Assembly: GCA_965115815.1 (NCBI GenBank)
Contig: OZ220465.1
Span: forward strand, 1,054,001-1,118,000
Source: VXPW01 sp965115815
GTDB lineage: Bacteria; Pseudomonadota; Alphaproteobacteria; TMED109
Reading direction: 5' to 3'
Length of the DNA stretch: 64,000 nt
The translations under genes and the position numbers were made by a program. This document shows positions 34,647 through 43,584 of the stretch, piece after piece (within the stretch, counting starts at the first letter, position 1; every line of letters starts with the position of its first letter). Under the pieces are notes generated by a model. It did no database searches. It had not been told where the DNA came from and saw only the letters and a list, made by a program, of their open reading frames with translations.

Positions 34647-36087
34647 TGCCCCGGGGGTCCAGCGTGCGTTTCAGGTTCTGCATCATCGTCAGGGATCCGG
34701 CCGGAGCATACCGGCGGAGGGCCCGGCGTTTCAGCTGCCCGATGCCGTGCTCGGCGCTGAAGCTCCCCTGCAGGCGGTCGGCAACTGCGAACACGAGATC
34801 CTCAACGGCCTCGCCTTCCTCGAACAGGCGCCGTCCGTCCCCGCCCGCCGGTCCGAACACGTTGAAGTGGATGTTCCCGTCGCCCACGTGACCGAACGCG
34901 ATCACGCGGTACTCCGGCCACCGCGCGAGCACGGCCGCCGTCGCCTCGTCGATGAACCGGGGCACGTCCGTCACCGGGACCGAGATGTCGTGCTTGAGGC
35001 TCTTCCCCTCGTGCTTCTGCGCCTCGCTGACGGTTTCCCGCAGGCGCCACAGGTCGGCGCGATGGGCGAGGCTTTCGGCGCGCACGCCATCGAGCACCAG
35101 GCTGCGTTCGACCGCCGTGGCGAGGATCCGCTCGCCGGCGGCCCGCGCCTGGCCGTCGATCCCGGCGGTGAGTTCGAGCAGCACGTACCAATCGTAGCGG
35201 CGGCGGAACGGATCGCGGACGCCGTCGATGTGTGCGAACACCAGGTCGAGGGCGCGCCGGTCGTGGAGTTCGAATGCGACCAGCATGTCGGCCGCGACTT
35301 CCCGGGCCGCACCGAAGAGCCGCAGGGCGGCCGCGGGATCGGCCACCGCGAGGAACGCGGTATCGACGTCGCGGGGGCGCGGAAACAGCTCGAGGGTGGC
35401 GGCGGTGATGATCCCGAGTGTGCCCTCCGAGCCGATGAACAGCTGCTTCAGGTCGTACCCCCGGTTGTCCTTGCGCAGGCCGCCGAGATCGGCCCAGACC
35501 GTTCCGTCCGGGAGCACCACTTCGAGGCCGAGGGTGAGGTTGCGGGCCATGCCGTACCGCAGGACGTTGATTCCGCCGGCATTGGTGGCGAGATTGCCGC
35601 CGATGGTGCAGCTTCCTTCGGCCGCGAGGGACAGGGGGAACAGCCGGTCCGCCTGCGCGGCGGCGTCCTGCAGCGTCCGGAGGACGCAGCCGGCCTCGCA
35701 GGTCATCGTGAACCCCGCGGCATCCAGGTTCCGGATCCTCCGCATGCGCTCCAGGCTGACCAGGACCTCGCCGCCCCGGGAGACCGGAACGGTGCCGCCG
35801 CAGAGCCCGGTGCGTCCGCCCTGCGGCACGATCCCCACGCCCGCCTTGGCGCAGAGGTTCACGACGGCGGCGACCGCGCCGGTGTCGGCGGGCTTGAGGA
35901 GCACCGGGGTCACGCCCCGGAAGACTCCGCGTTCATCTACGAGGTGCGCATCGAGATCTGCCGGATCGGTGAAGAACCCGGCCGCGCCCACCGCGGCCCG
36001 CAGGGCTTCGCGCACGACTGGGTCGACCTCGGGCACCGCACCGGTCTCCGGCGGCGACGGGGGGCACGGGCGGCGGTTCCCGGTCAC
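34621..36087 (-). CDS. FAD-linked D-2-hydroxyacid dehydrogenase (D-2-hydroxyglutarate dehydrogenase-like)
   Basis: This 488-residue flavoprotein belongs to the VAO/PCMH family. The FAD-binding region shows VPQGGRTGLCGGTVP, then GGNLATNAGGINVLRYG and RGYDLKQLFIGSEGTLGII. The C-terminal substrate domain carries the metal-site motifs FGHVGDGNIHFNV and FSAEHGIGQLKR. This motif set is closest to D-2-hydroxyglutarate/D-lactate dehydrogenases and GlcD. The GTG start at 36087 overlaps the stop of the ABC ATPase gene (GTGA), so it is the last gene of the transporter operon. That suggests its substrate is, or derives from, what the transporter imports. The exact hydroxyacid is unknown. Confidence 0.85.
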   Translation of the reverse strand: MTGNRRPCPPSPPETGAVPEVDPVVREALRAAVGAAGFFTDPADLDAHLVDERGVFRGVTPVLLKPADTGAVAAVVNLCAKAGVGIVPQGGRTGLCGGTVPVSRGGEVLVSLERMRRIRNLDAAGFTMTCEAGCVLRTLQDAAAQADRLFPLSLAAEGSCTIGGNLATNAGGINVLRYGMARNLTLGLEVVLPDGTVWADLGGLRKDNRGYDLKQLFIGSEGTLGIITAATLELFPRPRDVDTAFLAVADPAAALRLFGAAREVAADMLVAFELHDRRALDLVFAHIDGVRDPFRRRYDWYVLLELTAGIDGQARAAGERILATAVERSLVLDGVRAESLAHRADLWRLRETVSEAQKHEGKSLKHDISVPVTDVPRFIDEATAAVLARWPEYRVIAFGHVGDGNIHFNVFGPAGGDGRRLFEEGEAVEDLVFAVADRLQGSFSAEHGIGQLKRRALRRYAPAGSLTMMQNLKRTLDPRGIMNPGKVV

Positions 36088-37175
36088 AGGACCCGCTCGG
36101 TGTCGGGATCGATCAGGTGCAGCCGCTCCGGGTGGAACGCGAGCGGCAGGGGCTCGCCCGCGCGCGGCTGCACCTCGGTTCCGACCCGCGCACACAGGGT
36201 TGCCTCGCCCAGCCGGAAATGGACGATCGTCTCGCGCCCGAGCGGTTCCACGATGTCGACCGCGACCCGGTGGGGTACGCCGCGGTCGCGGGATCCGGCT
36301 TCCCGGATGTTCTCGGGCCGCAGGCCGGCCACGAGGGTCTCTCCCACGCGGCCGCGGATCCGGTCCGCCTGCCCGGGAGACAACGGCAGCGTTGGGCCGG
36401 CGGCCAGCCGGGCCACGATGCGGCCGTCCGTTTCGGTCAGCCGGCAGCGCACGAAATTCATGGGCGGCGATCCCAGGAAACCGGCGACGAAGCGCGTCTG
36501 CGGCTGGTGGTAGACCTCATCGGGCGTCCCGGCCTGCTCGATCCGGCCGGCGTTCATCACCACCACCCGGTTCGCCAGGGTCATGGCTTCCACTTGGTCG
36601 TGGGTCACGTAGATGGTCGTGGTCCGCAGGCGCTGGTGGAGGCGCTGGATCTCGATCCGCATCTGGCTGCGCAACTTGGCATCGAGATTGCTCAGGGGCT
36701 CGTCGAACAGGAACAGCTGCGGGTCGCGGACGATGGCGCGGCCCATGGCCACGCGCTGGCGCTGGCCGCCGGAGAGCTCCCGCGGTCGGCGGTCCAGCAG
36801 GTCTGCGATGTCGAGAATGCCGGCGGCGCGGCGGACCCTGCCGCGAATGTCCGCCTTCGCGACCTTGCGCAGCCGGAGGCCGAACGACATGTTCTGCTCG
36901 ACCGTCATGTGCGGGTAGAGCGCGTAGTTCTGGAACACCATGGCGATGTTCCGGTCCTTCGGGGGCACGTCGTTCATCCGCTCGTCGCCGATGCGGATCG
37001 ATCCTGCGGTGACCTCCTCGAGGCCGGCGATCATGCGCAGCACGGTGCTCTTGCCGCAGCCCGAGGGCCCCACGAGCACGACGAACTCGTTGTCCGGGAT
37101 CCGCAGGTCGATGCCGCGCACCGCCGGCACCGTGCCGAAGGTCTTCGCGAGGTTCCGGAGGATGACGCCGGCCAT
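36084..37175 (-). CDS. CUT1-type sugar ABC transporter ATPase (UgpC/MalK-like)
   Basis: This 363-residue ATPase energises the transporter encoded just upstream. Walker A is GPSGCGKSTVLRMIAGLE, the Q-loop MVFQNYALYPHM, the signature LSGGQRQRVAMGRAI and Walker B LFLFDEPLSNLD, with the switch His in VTHDQVEAM. The C-terminal ~120 residues form the TOBE/MalK-type regulatory domain, typical of carbohydrate (CUT1) importers. The start at 37175 (MAGVILRNLAKTFG) is five bases after the preceding permease stop. The stop overlaps the dehydrogenase start. The substrate cannot be read from the sequence; glycerol-3-phosphate, maltose-type sugars and polyols are all within this family. Confidence 0.92.
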   Translation of the reverse strand: MAGVILRNLAKTFGTVPAVRGIDLRIPDNEFVVLVGPSGCGKSTVLRMIAGLEEVTAGSIRIGDERMNDVPPKDRNIAMVFQNYALYPHMTVEQNMSFGLRLRKVAKADIRGRVRRAAGILDIADLLDRRPRELSGGQRQRVAMGRAIVRDPQLFLFDEPLSNLDAKLRSQMRIEIQRLHQRLRTTTIYVTHDQVEAMTLANRVVVMNAGRIEQAGTPDEVYHQPQTRFVAGFLGSPPMNFVRCRLTETDGRIVARLAAGPTLPLSPGQADRIRGRVGETLVAGLRPENIREAGSRDRGVPHRVAVDIVEPLGRETIVHFRLGEATLCARVGTEVQPRAGEPLPLAFHPERLHLIDPDTERVL

Positions 37176-37180
37176 CGGGA

Positions 37181-38056
37181 TCAGCCCTTCGTGGCACCTG
37201 CGGTCAGGCCCGCGATGTAGTAGTCCATCAGGAACGCGTAGAGGATCACCGGCGGCGCCGCGGCCAGCAGCGCGCCGGCCATCAGGCCGCCCCAGTGGAA
37301 CACGTCCCCCTTGATGAGGGTGGTGACCGTTCCCACGGTGAGGACCATCTCCGATTCGGAATAGATGTAGGCAAGCGGGTAGAGAAAGTTGGCCCACGCG
37401 ACCGTGAACGCGAAGATCGTGGCGGCGATCAGCCCCGGACGGGCGACGGGAATGAAGACCCGGAGCAGCATCTGCAGGTGGTTCGCTCCGTCGATCAGGG
37501 CGGCCTCGTCCAGTTCGCGCGGAATCGAGCCGAAGTAGCCGATCATGATCCACGTGCAGAACGGAACCGTAAGGGTCGGGTACACGAGCACCAGCGACCA
37601 GTAGGTATCGAGCAGGCCGAGCCCTCCCACGATCCTGAACAGCGGAATGAACAGCAGCGTGTCGGGGACCAGGTAGGTGAGGAAGATTCCGGTGGCGAGC
37701 ACGCCGGAACCGGGGAAGCGGAGCCGGGCCAGCGCGTAGGCGGCCAGCACACTGATCACCATGGTGATGGCGACCACGAGCACCGTGACGACGGCCGTGT
37801 TCAGGAAAAAGACCGGGAACGACGTGCCGGTCAGCAGATGCCGGTAGTGGCTGAAGGTCACCCCGTCGTTCACGATCCAGGGGTTGGAGGCGAGTTCCGC
37901 GATTTCCGCATTCGTCTTCAGCGACGTGATCAGCATGGAGTACGGCGGGAACAGGAAGAAGACCGCGAACCCGCCGAGACAGGTGTAGGCGGCGACCAGC
38001 GCCCACCGGCGGCGGGCCTGCAGGCTCGGGGCGCGGGCGGGCGGGACGGCGGTCAC
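37181..38056 (-). CDS. CUT1 ABC transporter permease (UgpE/MalG-like)
   Basis: This 291-residue membrane protein has about six hydrophobic segments, beginning with ALVAAYTCLGGFAVFFLF. The EAA loop that contacts the ATPase reads DEAALIDGANHLQMLLRVFIPVARPG. The start is a GTG overlapping the stop of the other permease gene (GTGA at 38053-38056). The long periplasmic loop after the first segment is typical of MalG-type subunits. It pairs with the MalF/UgpA-like permease to form the membrane channel. Confidence 0.9.
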   Translation of the reverse strand: MTAVPPARAPSLQARRRWALVAAYTCLGGFAVFFLFPPYSMLITSLKTNAEIAELASNPWIVNDGVTFSHYRHLLTGTSFPVFFLNTAVVTVLVVAITMVISVLAAYALARLRFPGSGVLATGIFLTYLVPDTLLFIPLFRIVGGLGLLDTYWSLVLVYPTLTVPFCTWIMIGYFGSIPRELDEAALIDGANHLQMLLRVFIPVARPGLIAATIFAFTVAWANFLYPLAYIYSESEMVLTVGTVTTLIKGDVFHWGGLMAGALLAAAPPVILYAFLMDYYIAGLTAGATKG

Positions 38057-38943
38057 GCGAGGCTCGCGGCACGCCGGCGGACATTGCGGAGAATGACGAA
38101 GGCGAGGACGGCCAGCATCGGGAACATGAACAGCGACACCGCCGCCCCCAGGGGAATGTCCCCGGATTCGATGCCGACGCGAAAGGCGTACGTGGCGAAC
38201 AGGTGGGTCGTGTTGAGGGGGCCTCCCTGGGTGAGGACGCGGACGATGTCGAAATTGGCCAAGGTGACGATGATCGAGAACAGCGTGGTGATGGCCACGA
38301 TGTTCCGGATCATCGGCAGGGTGATGAAGCGGAACTTCTGCCAAGGTCCCGCGCCGTCCATCTCGGCCGCTTCGTACAGCTCGCCGGGAATCGACTTGAG
38401 GGCGGCCAGGTACATGATCAGAAAGAACGGGGCGCCGACCCAGACGTTCACGAGAATGATCGAGAACCGCGCCCAGAACGTGTCGGAAAGCCACGGCACC
38501 GCGGGCACGGCCAAACGGTCGAGGATCCAGTTGATCGCGCTGTAGGTGGGCTCGAACAGCCACCACCACCCGAGCGTGGAGAGTGCCGGGGGGATGACCC
38601 AGGGAATGAGCATCATGCCGCGCCACTTGCGCTGGCCCCGGGCGGGAAGGGTGTTGACGGCGTGGGCCGCGGCCAGGCCGATCAGGGCCTTGAACCCGAC
38701 CGCGACCAGCGCGAACAGCAGGCTCTGGCGGACCACCATCCAGAACGTCTCGCGGCCGAACAGGAACTCGAAGTTGCCGAGTCCGACGAACGCCGTTTCC
38801 GCCCGGTTCAGGGTCGCTAGGAACAGGGCGTGAAGGAACGGATACGCCACCAGTCCGAGCACGAGGGCGAACAGGGGCAGGCACATGAGAACCGCAACGG
38901 CCGGCTTGCGCCGGAGAATGGGGGGCAGAACGCGCATGGCCAA
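38053..38943 (-). CDS. CUT1 ABC transporter permease (UgpA/MalF-like)
   Basis: This 296-residue inner-membrane permease has six predicted membrane segments (first LMCLPLFALVLGLVAYPFL). It has the conserved EAA loop YEAAEMDGAGPWQKFRFITLP and the GGPLNTTHLFATYAF region common in CUT1 systems. It lies 39 bases downstream of the binding-protein gene and overlaps the second permease, all on the minus strand. Together they form a four-component importer. The ligand is unknown. Confidence 0.9.
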   Translation of the reverse strand: MAMRVLPPILRRKPAVAVLMCLPLFALVLGLVAYPFLHALFLATLNRAETAFVGLGNFEFLFGRETFWMVVRQSLLFALVAVGFKALIGLAAAHAVNTLPARGQRKWRGMMLIPWVIPPALSTLGWWWLFEPTYSAINWILDRLAVPAVPWLSDTFWARFSIILVNVWVGAPFFLIMYLAALKSIPGELYEAAEMDGAGPWQKFRFITLPMIRNIVAITTLFSIIVTLANFDIVRVLTQGGPLNTTHLFATYAFRVGIESGDIPLGAAVSLFMFPMLAVLAFVILRNVRRRAASLA

Positions 38944-38982
38944 GGCCCGGGCTACCTCTCCCGACCGAAGGATCCGCGGCGC

Positions 38983-40335
38983 CTAGCCGCGGAGCACCCC
39001 CTCCAGTTCGTTCTCGGCCCAGCCGATGGCGTCGCGGATGGTCTCGCCGCCCCGGGTCACCCGGGCGGCCAGGGTCGGGAGGAGCTGCTGCGTCGCGATT
39101 CGCGCCCCGATCTCGGGCGGGGCCGGGTAGCCGGCGAACACCGTGCGCTCGTCCCCCCGCAGCGCGTAGTTGTAGAGGACCCCGGCCGGAGGAGTCGCCT
39201 GCGACCAGACCTGCGTCCGGTCGTAGTGCGAGCGGATCAGGGGCAGGTCGAAGCCCTGCGACGCCTGCAGCATGGTGGCGACCACTTCCGGCTGTGCCGC
39301 GTAGCGCAGCAGGTCGCGGGCGGCCGACTGGTTCTCGGAAAAGTCCCAGATGCCCCAGAAGAACGACGTCAGGGCCCGGAACCGGCCGGCCGGACCCCGG
39401 GGCACGTCGAAGTGCCAGATGTGCCGCGCAACGTCGGGGTTGTCGCGCCTGGCGACCGCCCACGCGCTCGGCGGATTGAAGATCGCGCCGCCCTCGCCCG
39501 AGATCAGCCAGCGGTTGTTGCTCGCGTCGTCCCACGCGTACACGCTGTCCGGCATGAACTCGGCCAGTCGGGACACGTATTCGAGCACTTCGCGAACCGC
39601 GTCCGAATCAACGACGATGTCGCCGCGCTCGTCCACCAGGGCCGCTCCGTGGGAGGCGAACAGGTGGGCCAGCCACGCACTGCCGTCCGGCGTTGCGGCC
39701 AGCGGTGCGCCGAACGGCCGGCCCGCCCCGTGCAGGGCCGATGCCGCTTCGAGAAAGGCCTCCCAGTCCCAGCTGTCGACGCGGGCCGGATCCCGGTTAT
39801 CGGCCGCCGGAAACCGGGTTTCCAGATCGATGCCGGCGTGCCGCAGGAACAGGTCGCGGCGGGCGACGGTCGGATACGAGAGGGTGCCGGTGGGGGCCGG
39901 GCTGCCCCGCCATGCGCCGTCGAGAAACGCGGAGAACCGGGACGTTTCGGCGATCGGGCCCTGGGTGGCAAGGATCTCCTCGACAACATCGTCCACCGGC
40001 ACCAGGCGGTGCTTGAACAGCGGCACCATTGCGAATCCGTGGGACAGGACATCGTGCCCGGATCCGGCGCGGGATTCCGCTTGGGCGGTGAGCAGCAGCT
40101 TGTTTCCGATCGACGTGATGAAGTCGATCGTGACCTCGACGCCGTTGTCCTCGCCCCAGCGGGTCAGAATCTGCTCCAGCACCGCGTTGGCACCCGGCAC
40201 CCAGTGGTCCCAGAGACCGAGCTTCAGCTTGCCCGCGGAGTGCGCGTGCTTCACGTAGGGTGCCCCCGTCACCCCCGCCGCCGCGGCGGCAGTCCCGATA
40301 AAGGTTCGGCGCGAGACGGAGGCCTGCGTGCTCAT
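38983..40335 (-). CDS. Tat-exported extracellular solute-binding protein (family 1)
   Basis: This 450-residue periplasmic binding protein is the first gene of the transporter operon. The N-terminus has a twin-arginine signal (SRRTFIGTAAAAAGV) ending near HAHSAGK. The mature part begins KLKLGLWDHWVPGANAVLEQIL, typical of family 1 carbohydrate-binding proteins, and contains the usual late Trp-rich region (SFFWGIWDFSENQSAA). The start at 40335 has a clear GGGAGG ribosome-binding site. Tat rather than Sec export suggests folding before export. An ISAs1-type element begins about 60 bases upstream and may have displaced the original promoter. Confidence 0.9.
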   Translation of the reverse strand: MSTQASVSRRTFIGTAAAAAGVTGAPYVKHAHSAGKLKLGLWDHWVPGANAVLEQILTRWGEDNGVEVTIDFITSIGNKLLLTAQAESRAGSGHDVLSHGFAMVPLFKHRLVPVDDVVEEILATQGPIAETSRFSAFLDGAWRGSPAPTGTLSYPTVARRDLFLRHAGIDLETRFPAADNRDPARVDSWDWEAFLEAASALHGAGRPFGAPLAATPDGSAWLAHLFASHGAALVDERGDIVVDSDAVREVLEYVSRLAEFMPDSVYAWDDASNNRWLISGEGGAIFNPPSAWAVARRDNPDVARHIWHFDVPRGPAGRFRALTSFFWGIWDFSENQSAARDLLRYAAQPEVVATMLQASQGFDLPLIRSHYDRTQVWSQATPPAGVLYNYALRGDERTVFAGYPAPPEIGARIATQQLLPTLAARVTRGGETIRDAIGWAENELEGVLRG

Positions 40336-40395
40336 GGTTCCTCCCTTTGCGGCCGGTCGACACCCGGAGGGACGCACAGCATAGCAACCCAAGGT

Positions 40396-42510
40396 GATCC
40401 CATGCTTGTTGTTGTGATGCGATCGGAGTCTGGATCGCGGCGCGGGTCGACGCGTTCGAGTCTGCGATTGTGAGAGGTGCGGACGTCTGCGGCCCGGTGG
40501 CGGCGTGGAGCGGGGCGCGAGGGGTCCGCTTCGGCGGATCCGGGGCAAGCGAGAGGCCGGCCGGGTTGGGGGCCGGCTCGGAGGCTTGCGGTTTTGGTCG
40601 GGGTGTGGGCGCGGTCCGCCGGGTCTTGTGACGGCGTGCAGGACCGGCTTGCGCGGGTCGGCATAGGGGTGGCGGGCGTCGGCGAAGCGGTGGAAGGGCT
40701 GGGGCAGCTTCCGCGGGTGGTGGAGGATGACGGCAAGGGCGAGGGTGTGGAGGATCGCGTGGTGTGCGGGCGCGTTGCGGGCCCGGAGCCTGGAGTCGTC
40801 TTCGCGGAAGGTGGGGTCGCGGATGGGGTGAGGGCGTTCGACCCCCAGGGACCGCGGTTCCGTGCGAGTAGCGGGTGCGGCGAGGCGCGGTCGGCCGCGA
40901 CCGAGGTCCTGCCGGAGGCGTGCTCGGTGGTCGGTGTTCCGGATTTCGTGCATTCGACGCGCCGGGGGACACGGAAGATCGGTTGGACGTGAGGATCGTG
41001 GATCGTCTTCGCGGGCGGGGTGAAGACTTCGATGCTGCGCGGCTCAATGCGGCCATGTCGAGCGTGGGCGTTTCGCGGTAGTGTCCCGTGCTCGTGGTCT
41101 CCCAATGGAGGCTCTCGAACGTCTCGAAGGTCTTGGGGGCGTTGCCCTTGACCGTCATCCTCCCATCGGCGCCCTGGGTCTCGACGATCCGCCGTGCCGT
41201 CTCGCGGGGGGGGGGGAGCGCGTCGAGGGTGCGCAGACGGCCGGCCACCGGCGCGGTCTCGAGCGCAGCGTGGACGGCGGCGATCGCCCCGCCCTCGTCG
41301 GGATCGTGGAGGATCGGGACCGGCATGCCGGTCCCGGGCTCAATCCGCGAGACCGTCTCGTCAGGATCCTCGCCGGTGCGGTGGGCGCCGCGAAGGCGCG
41401 TGCCGTCGACCGCAATCGCGGGGCCGACCCGCAGGCGCGGCTGCGCCCAGCGCCGCAGCGCCTCCTCGATCCCCGCCGGGTCGGGGTTCTGCAGCACCCG
41501 GTGCACGGTCGATTGGGATACCAGCTCCTACCGGCCGGTGTCCGGGCTCTTCCCCGCACCGATCGGCGCCAGATCCTGCTGCGTCATCGCCTTTGCGGAG
41601 CGTGCCGCCGCCACCGCGCCGTGCCGATTCGCCCGCCGCGCCCGCACCCGCACGCACCGCACCGAGGCGATGCCGTGCGTGCGCCCCTGCGCGCGCCGGA
41701 CGTCGGAACGCGCCGCAACCTGCGGGTACCTCGAGCGCACCTCCCGCGCCGACCGGCCGCTCTGCGTCGCCCGCACCTCCCACGCCGCAGGAAGCGGCGC
41801 ACGATCCCGCACCCGACGACCGGCGTCGCGACGCAGCGGAACCCCGTACCGATCCTTCGTCTCCCCGTGCGGATCGGGATCGCGCCCGTGGGCGCGCGCA
41901 TCGCCCTTGCTCCTGCCCACGCACGTCCCGTTCGCCGCTTGGTACAGGGTGCCGCGGAACGTCGTCGGCGAGCCCCACGACTCCGCCACCCGCAACGGAT
42001 GGCCGTACGCAGCCTCCCCGTCGTCGCTGAGACACCGCTTCATCCGCGACCACGCACCACGAGGCACGACCCCGAAACACCCGGCGACCCCCCAGAATCA
42101 CAAACCTCGTGGGGTTTCCGATCCGGTGCAACCGCTCCAACGGTTCCTCGCGGCGCCCGCCCATCCCGCGGTCCCGCGGCGCACAGCGGAAGGCGCCCGT
42201 CTGCCCGTCCGCAGCGCCCATCCACCGCCCGCGCCCAGGGAACACGGAGCGCAGACCTCGACCCGCAAATTGCTGGAAACCCAGATCGTGATGACGGTCC
42301 ACCACACGGTTCCAGCGGCACACCTCATCCGGCCGCGCCAGGCGCACCACCACATCCCGGAGCGCACAACCCTCCGGAGTCGTCTCGAAAAAGTCCGCGG
42401 CGCGTTCCATGACCACCACGGATACCACGCCGCTTCACAAACAGCCCGCACAAATCCGAATCGTCCGGAACCAGCGGGACCCAGCCTTCCAACCAACCTA
42501 GCGTGGGATG
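40396..42510 (-). mobile_element. ISAs1-type element with a DUF4338-fused transposase, degenerate
   Basis: The element runs between imperfect inverted ends: GATCCCATGCTTGTTG at the left and, read inward from the right, CATCCCACGCTAGGTTGG. Its right 100 bases match the left end of the ISAs1 copy at 57921. It separates the ABC operon from ispH. All coding sequence is broken. No convincing target duplication was found by eye. Confidence 0.72.
40440..42410 (-). pseudogene. DUF4338-ISAs1 transposase pseudogene
   Basis: Reading from the ATG at 42410 (MERAADFFETTPEG), the DUF4338 domain is recognisable (RWNRVVDRHHDLGF, RLHRIGNPTRFVILGG), but a frame change follows. The middle (SPTTFRGTLYQAANGTCVG, KAMTQQDLAPIGAGK) is in a second frame that hits a stop near 41528. 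The ISAs1 catalytic part (VLQNPDPAGIEEALRRW, AIAVDGTRLRGAHR, ETARRIVETQGADG) and C-terminal part (RDPTFREDDSRLRARNAPAHHAIL) are in yet other frames. It is therefore long dead. It is useful as a full-length guide to the truncated copy at 58021. Confidence 0.82.
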
Positions 42511-42627
42511 GCCTTGATGGCAACCCGCGGGGCCGGCGAGAGGGGCGAGAGGAACGAGGGGGGATTCCGGCTCCGGGAATCGCCGGGAAGAAGCCGGTCC
42601 GGGAGCCGGATGACCGGGGGACCGGTT

Positions 42628-43584
42628 TCATGCAGGGTGCGGCGGAGGGCGGGCTGCAGGCCACGAATCGGGCGGCCGGAACCGGATCCCTTCGGGGCGG
42701 CCGGGGAGTTCGTGGATCTCCACCGGCGGTCCGACCAGGGTCCGGACCCGTCCGACGACTGCGTCCACCAGCACCTCTGGAGTCGAGGCGCCGGAGGTCA
42801 CCCCCACGGTCGACGCCTTCTCGAACCATGCCGGATCCAGTTCGGCCGCGTCCTGCACCCGGTGGCTCGGGGTGCCGGCCTGCCGGCCGATTTCCTTCAG
42901 CCGGGCCGAGTTGGAACTCGAGGCCCCGCCGACCACGATGACGACATCGGTTCGTTCGGCCAAGGCGCGCAGTGCCTCCTGCCGGTTTCGCGTGGCGTAG
43001 CAGATGTCTCGGAGGTCGGGCCCCCGGATCCGCGGAAAGCGCGCCTTCAGTGCGGCGAGGATCTTGCGGGTGTCGTCGACCGACAGGGTGGTCTGCGTGA
43101 CGTAGGCCAGTCGGCCGGGGTTGCTCGGGACGAACGCCTCGACCTCGGCCACGGTTTCGATCACGGGAATGTGGCCCGGGATCCGACCGGTCGTTCCGAC
43201 GACTTCCGGGTGGTGGCGGTGGCCGATCAGCAGAACCTCGTACCCCGCTGCGTGATAACGGACCGCCTCCCTGTGGACCTTGGATACCAGCGGGCAGGTG
43301 GCGTCGATGACCTGCAGGTTCCGGTCCGCGGCCGCGGTCTCGACTTCCGCCGGCACGCCGTGGGCACTGAAGACGGTGATTCCGCCCGCCGGAATCGCCT
43401 CCACTTCGTCGACGAAGACCACGCCCCGGTCGCGAAGGGTCGCGACCACATGCTCGTTGTGGACGATCGCGTGCCGGACGTAGATCGGAGGTCCGTAGAG
43501 GTCGAGTGCCCGTTCGACCACCTCGATCGCACGCTCGACGCCGGCGCAGAAGCCCCGGGGATTGGCCAGAAGAATCCGTTTCAT
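42628..43584 (-). CDS. ispH: 4-hydroxy-3-methylbut-2-enyl diphosphate reductase
   Basis: IspH is the last enzyme of the MEP isoprenoid pathway. It reduces HMBPP to IPP and DMAPP with an iron-sulfur cluster. The three cluster cysteines are present at positions matching the E. coli enzyme: C13 (NPRGFCAGVERA), C97 (IDATCPLVSKVH) and C195 (DICYATRNRQEAL). Catalytic Glu lies in VTQTTLS-type context, and the substrate loop GGASSSNSARL is intact. Length is 318 residues. The start overlaps the stop of the acyl-CoA ligase gene (ATGA). The Pro-rich last ~20 residues are unusual but do not affect the core. Confidence 0.95.
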   Translation of the reverse strand: MKRILLANPRGFCAGVERAIEVVERALDLYGPPIYVRHAIVHNEHVVATLRDRGVVFVDEVEAIPAGGITVFSAHGVPAEVETAAADRNLQVIDATCPLVSKVHREAVRYHAAGYEVLLIGHRHHPEVVGTTGRIPGHIPVIETVAEVEAFVPSNPGRLAYVTQTTLSVDDTRKILAALKARFPRIRGPDLRDICYATRNRQEALRALAERTDVVIVVGGASSSNSARLKEIGRQAGTPSHRVQDAAELDPAWFEKASTVGVTSGASTPEVLVDAVVGRVRTLVGPPVEIHELPGRPEGIRFRPPDSWPAARPPPHPA

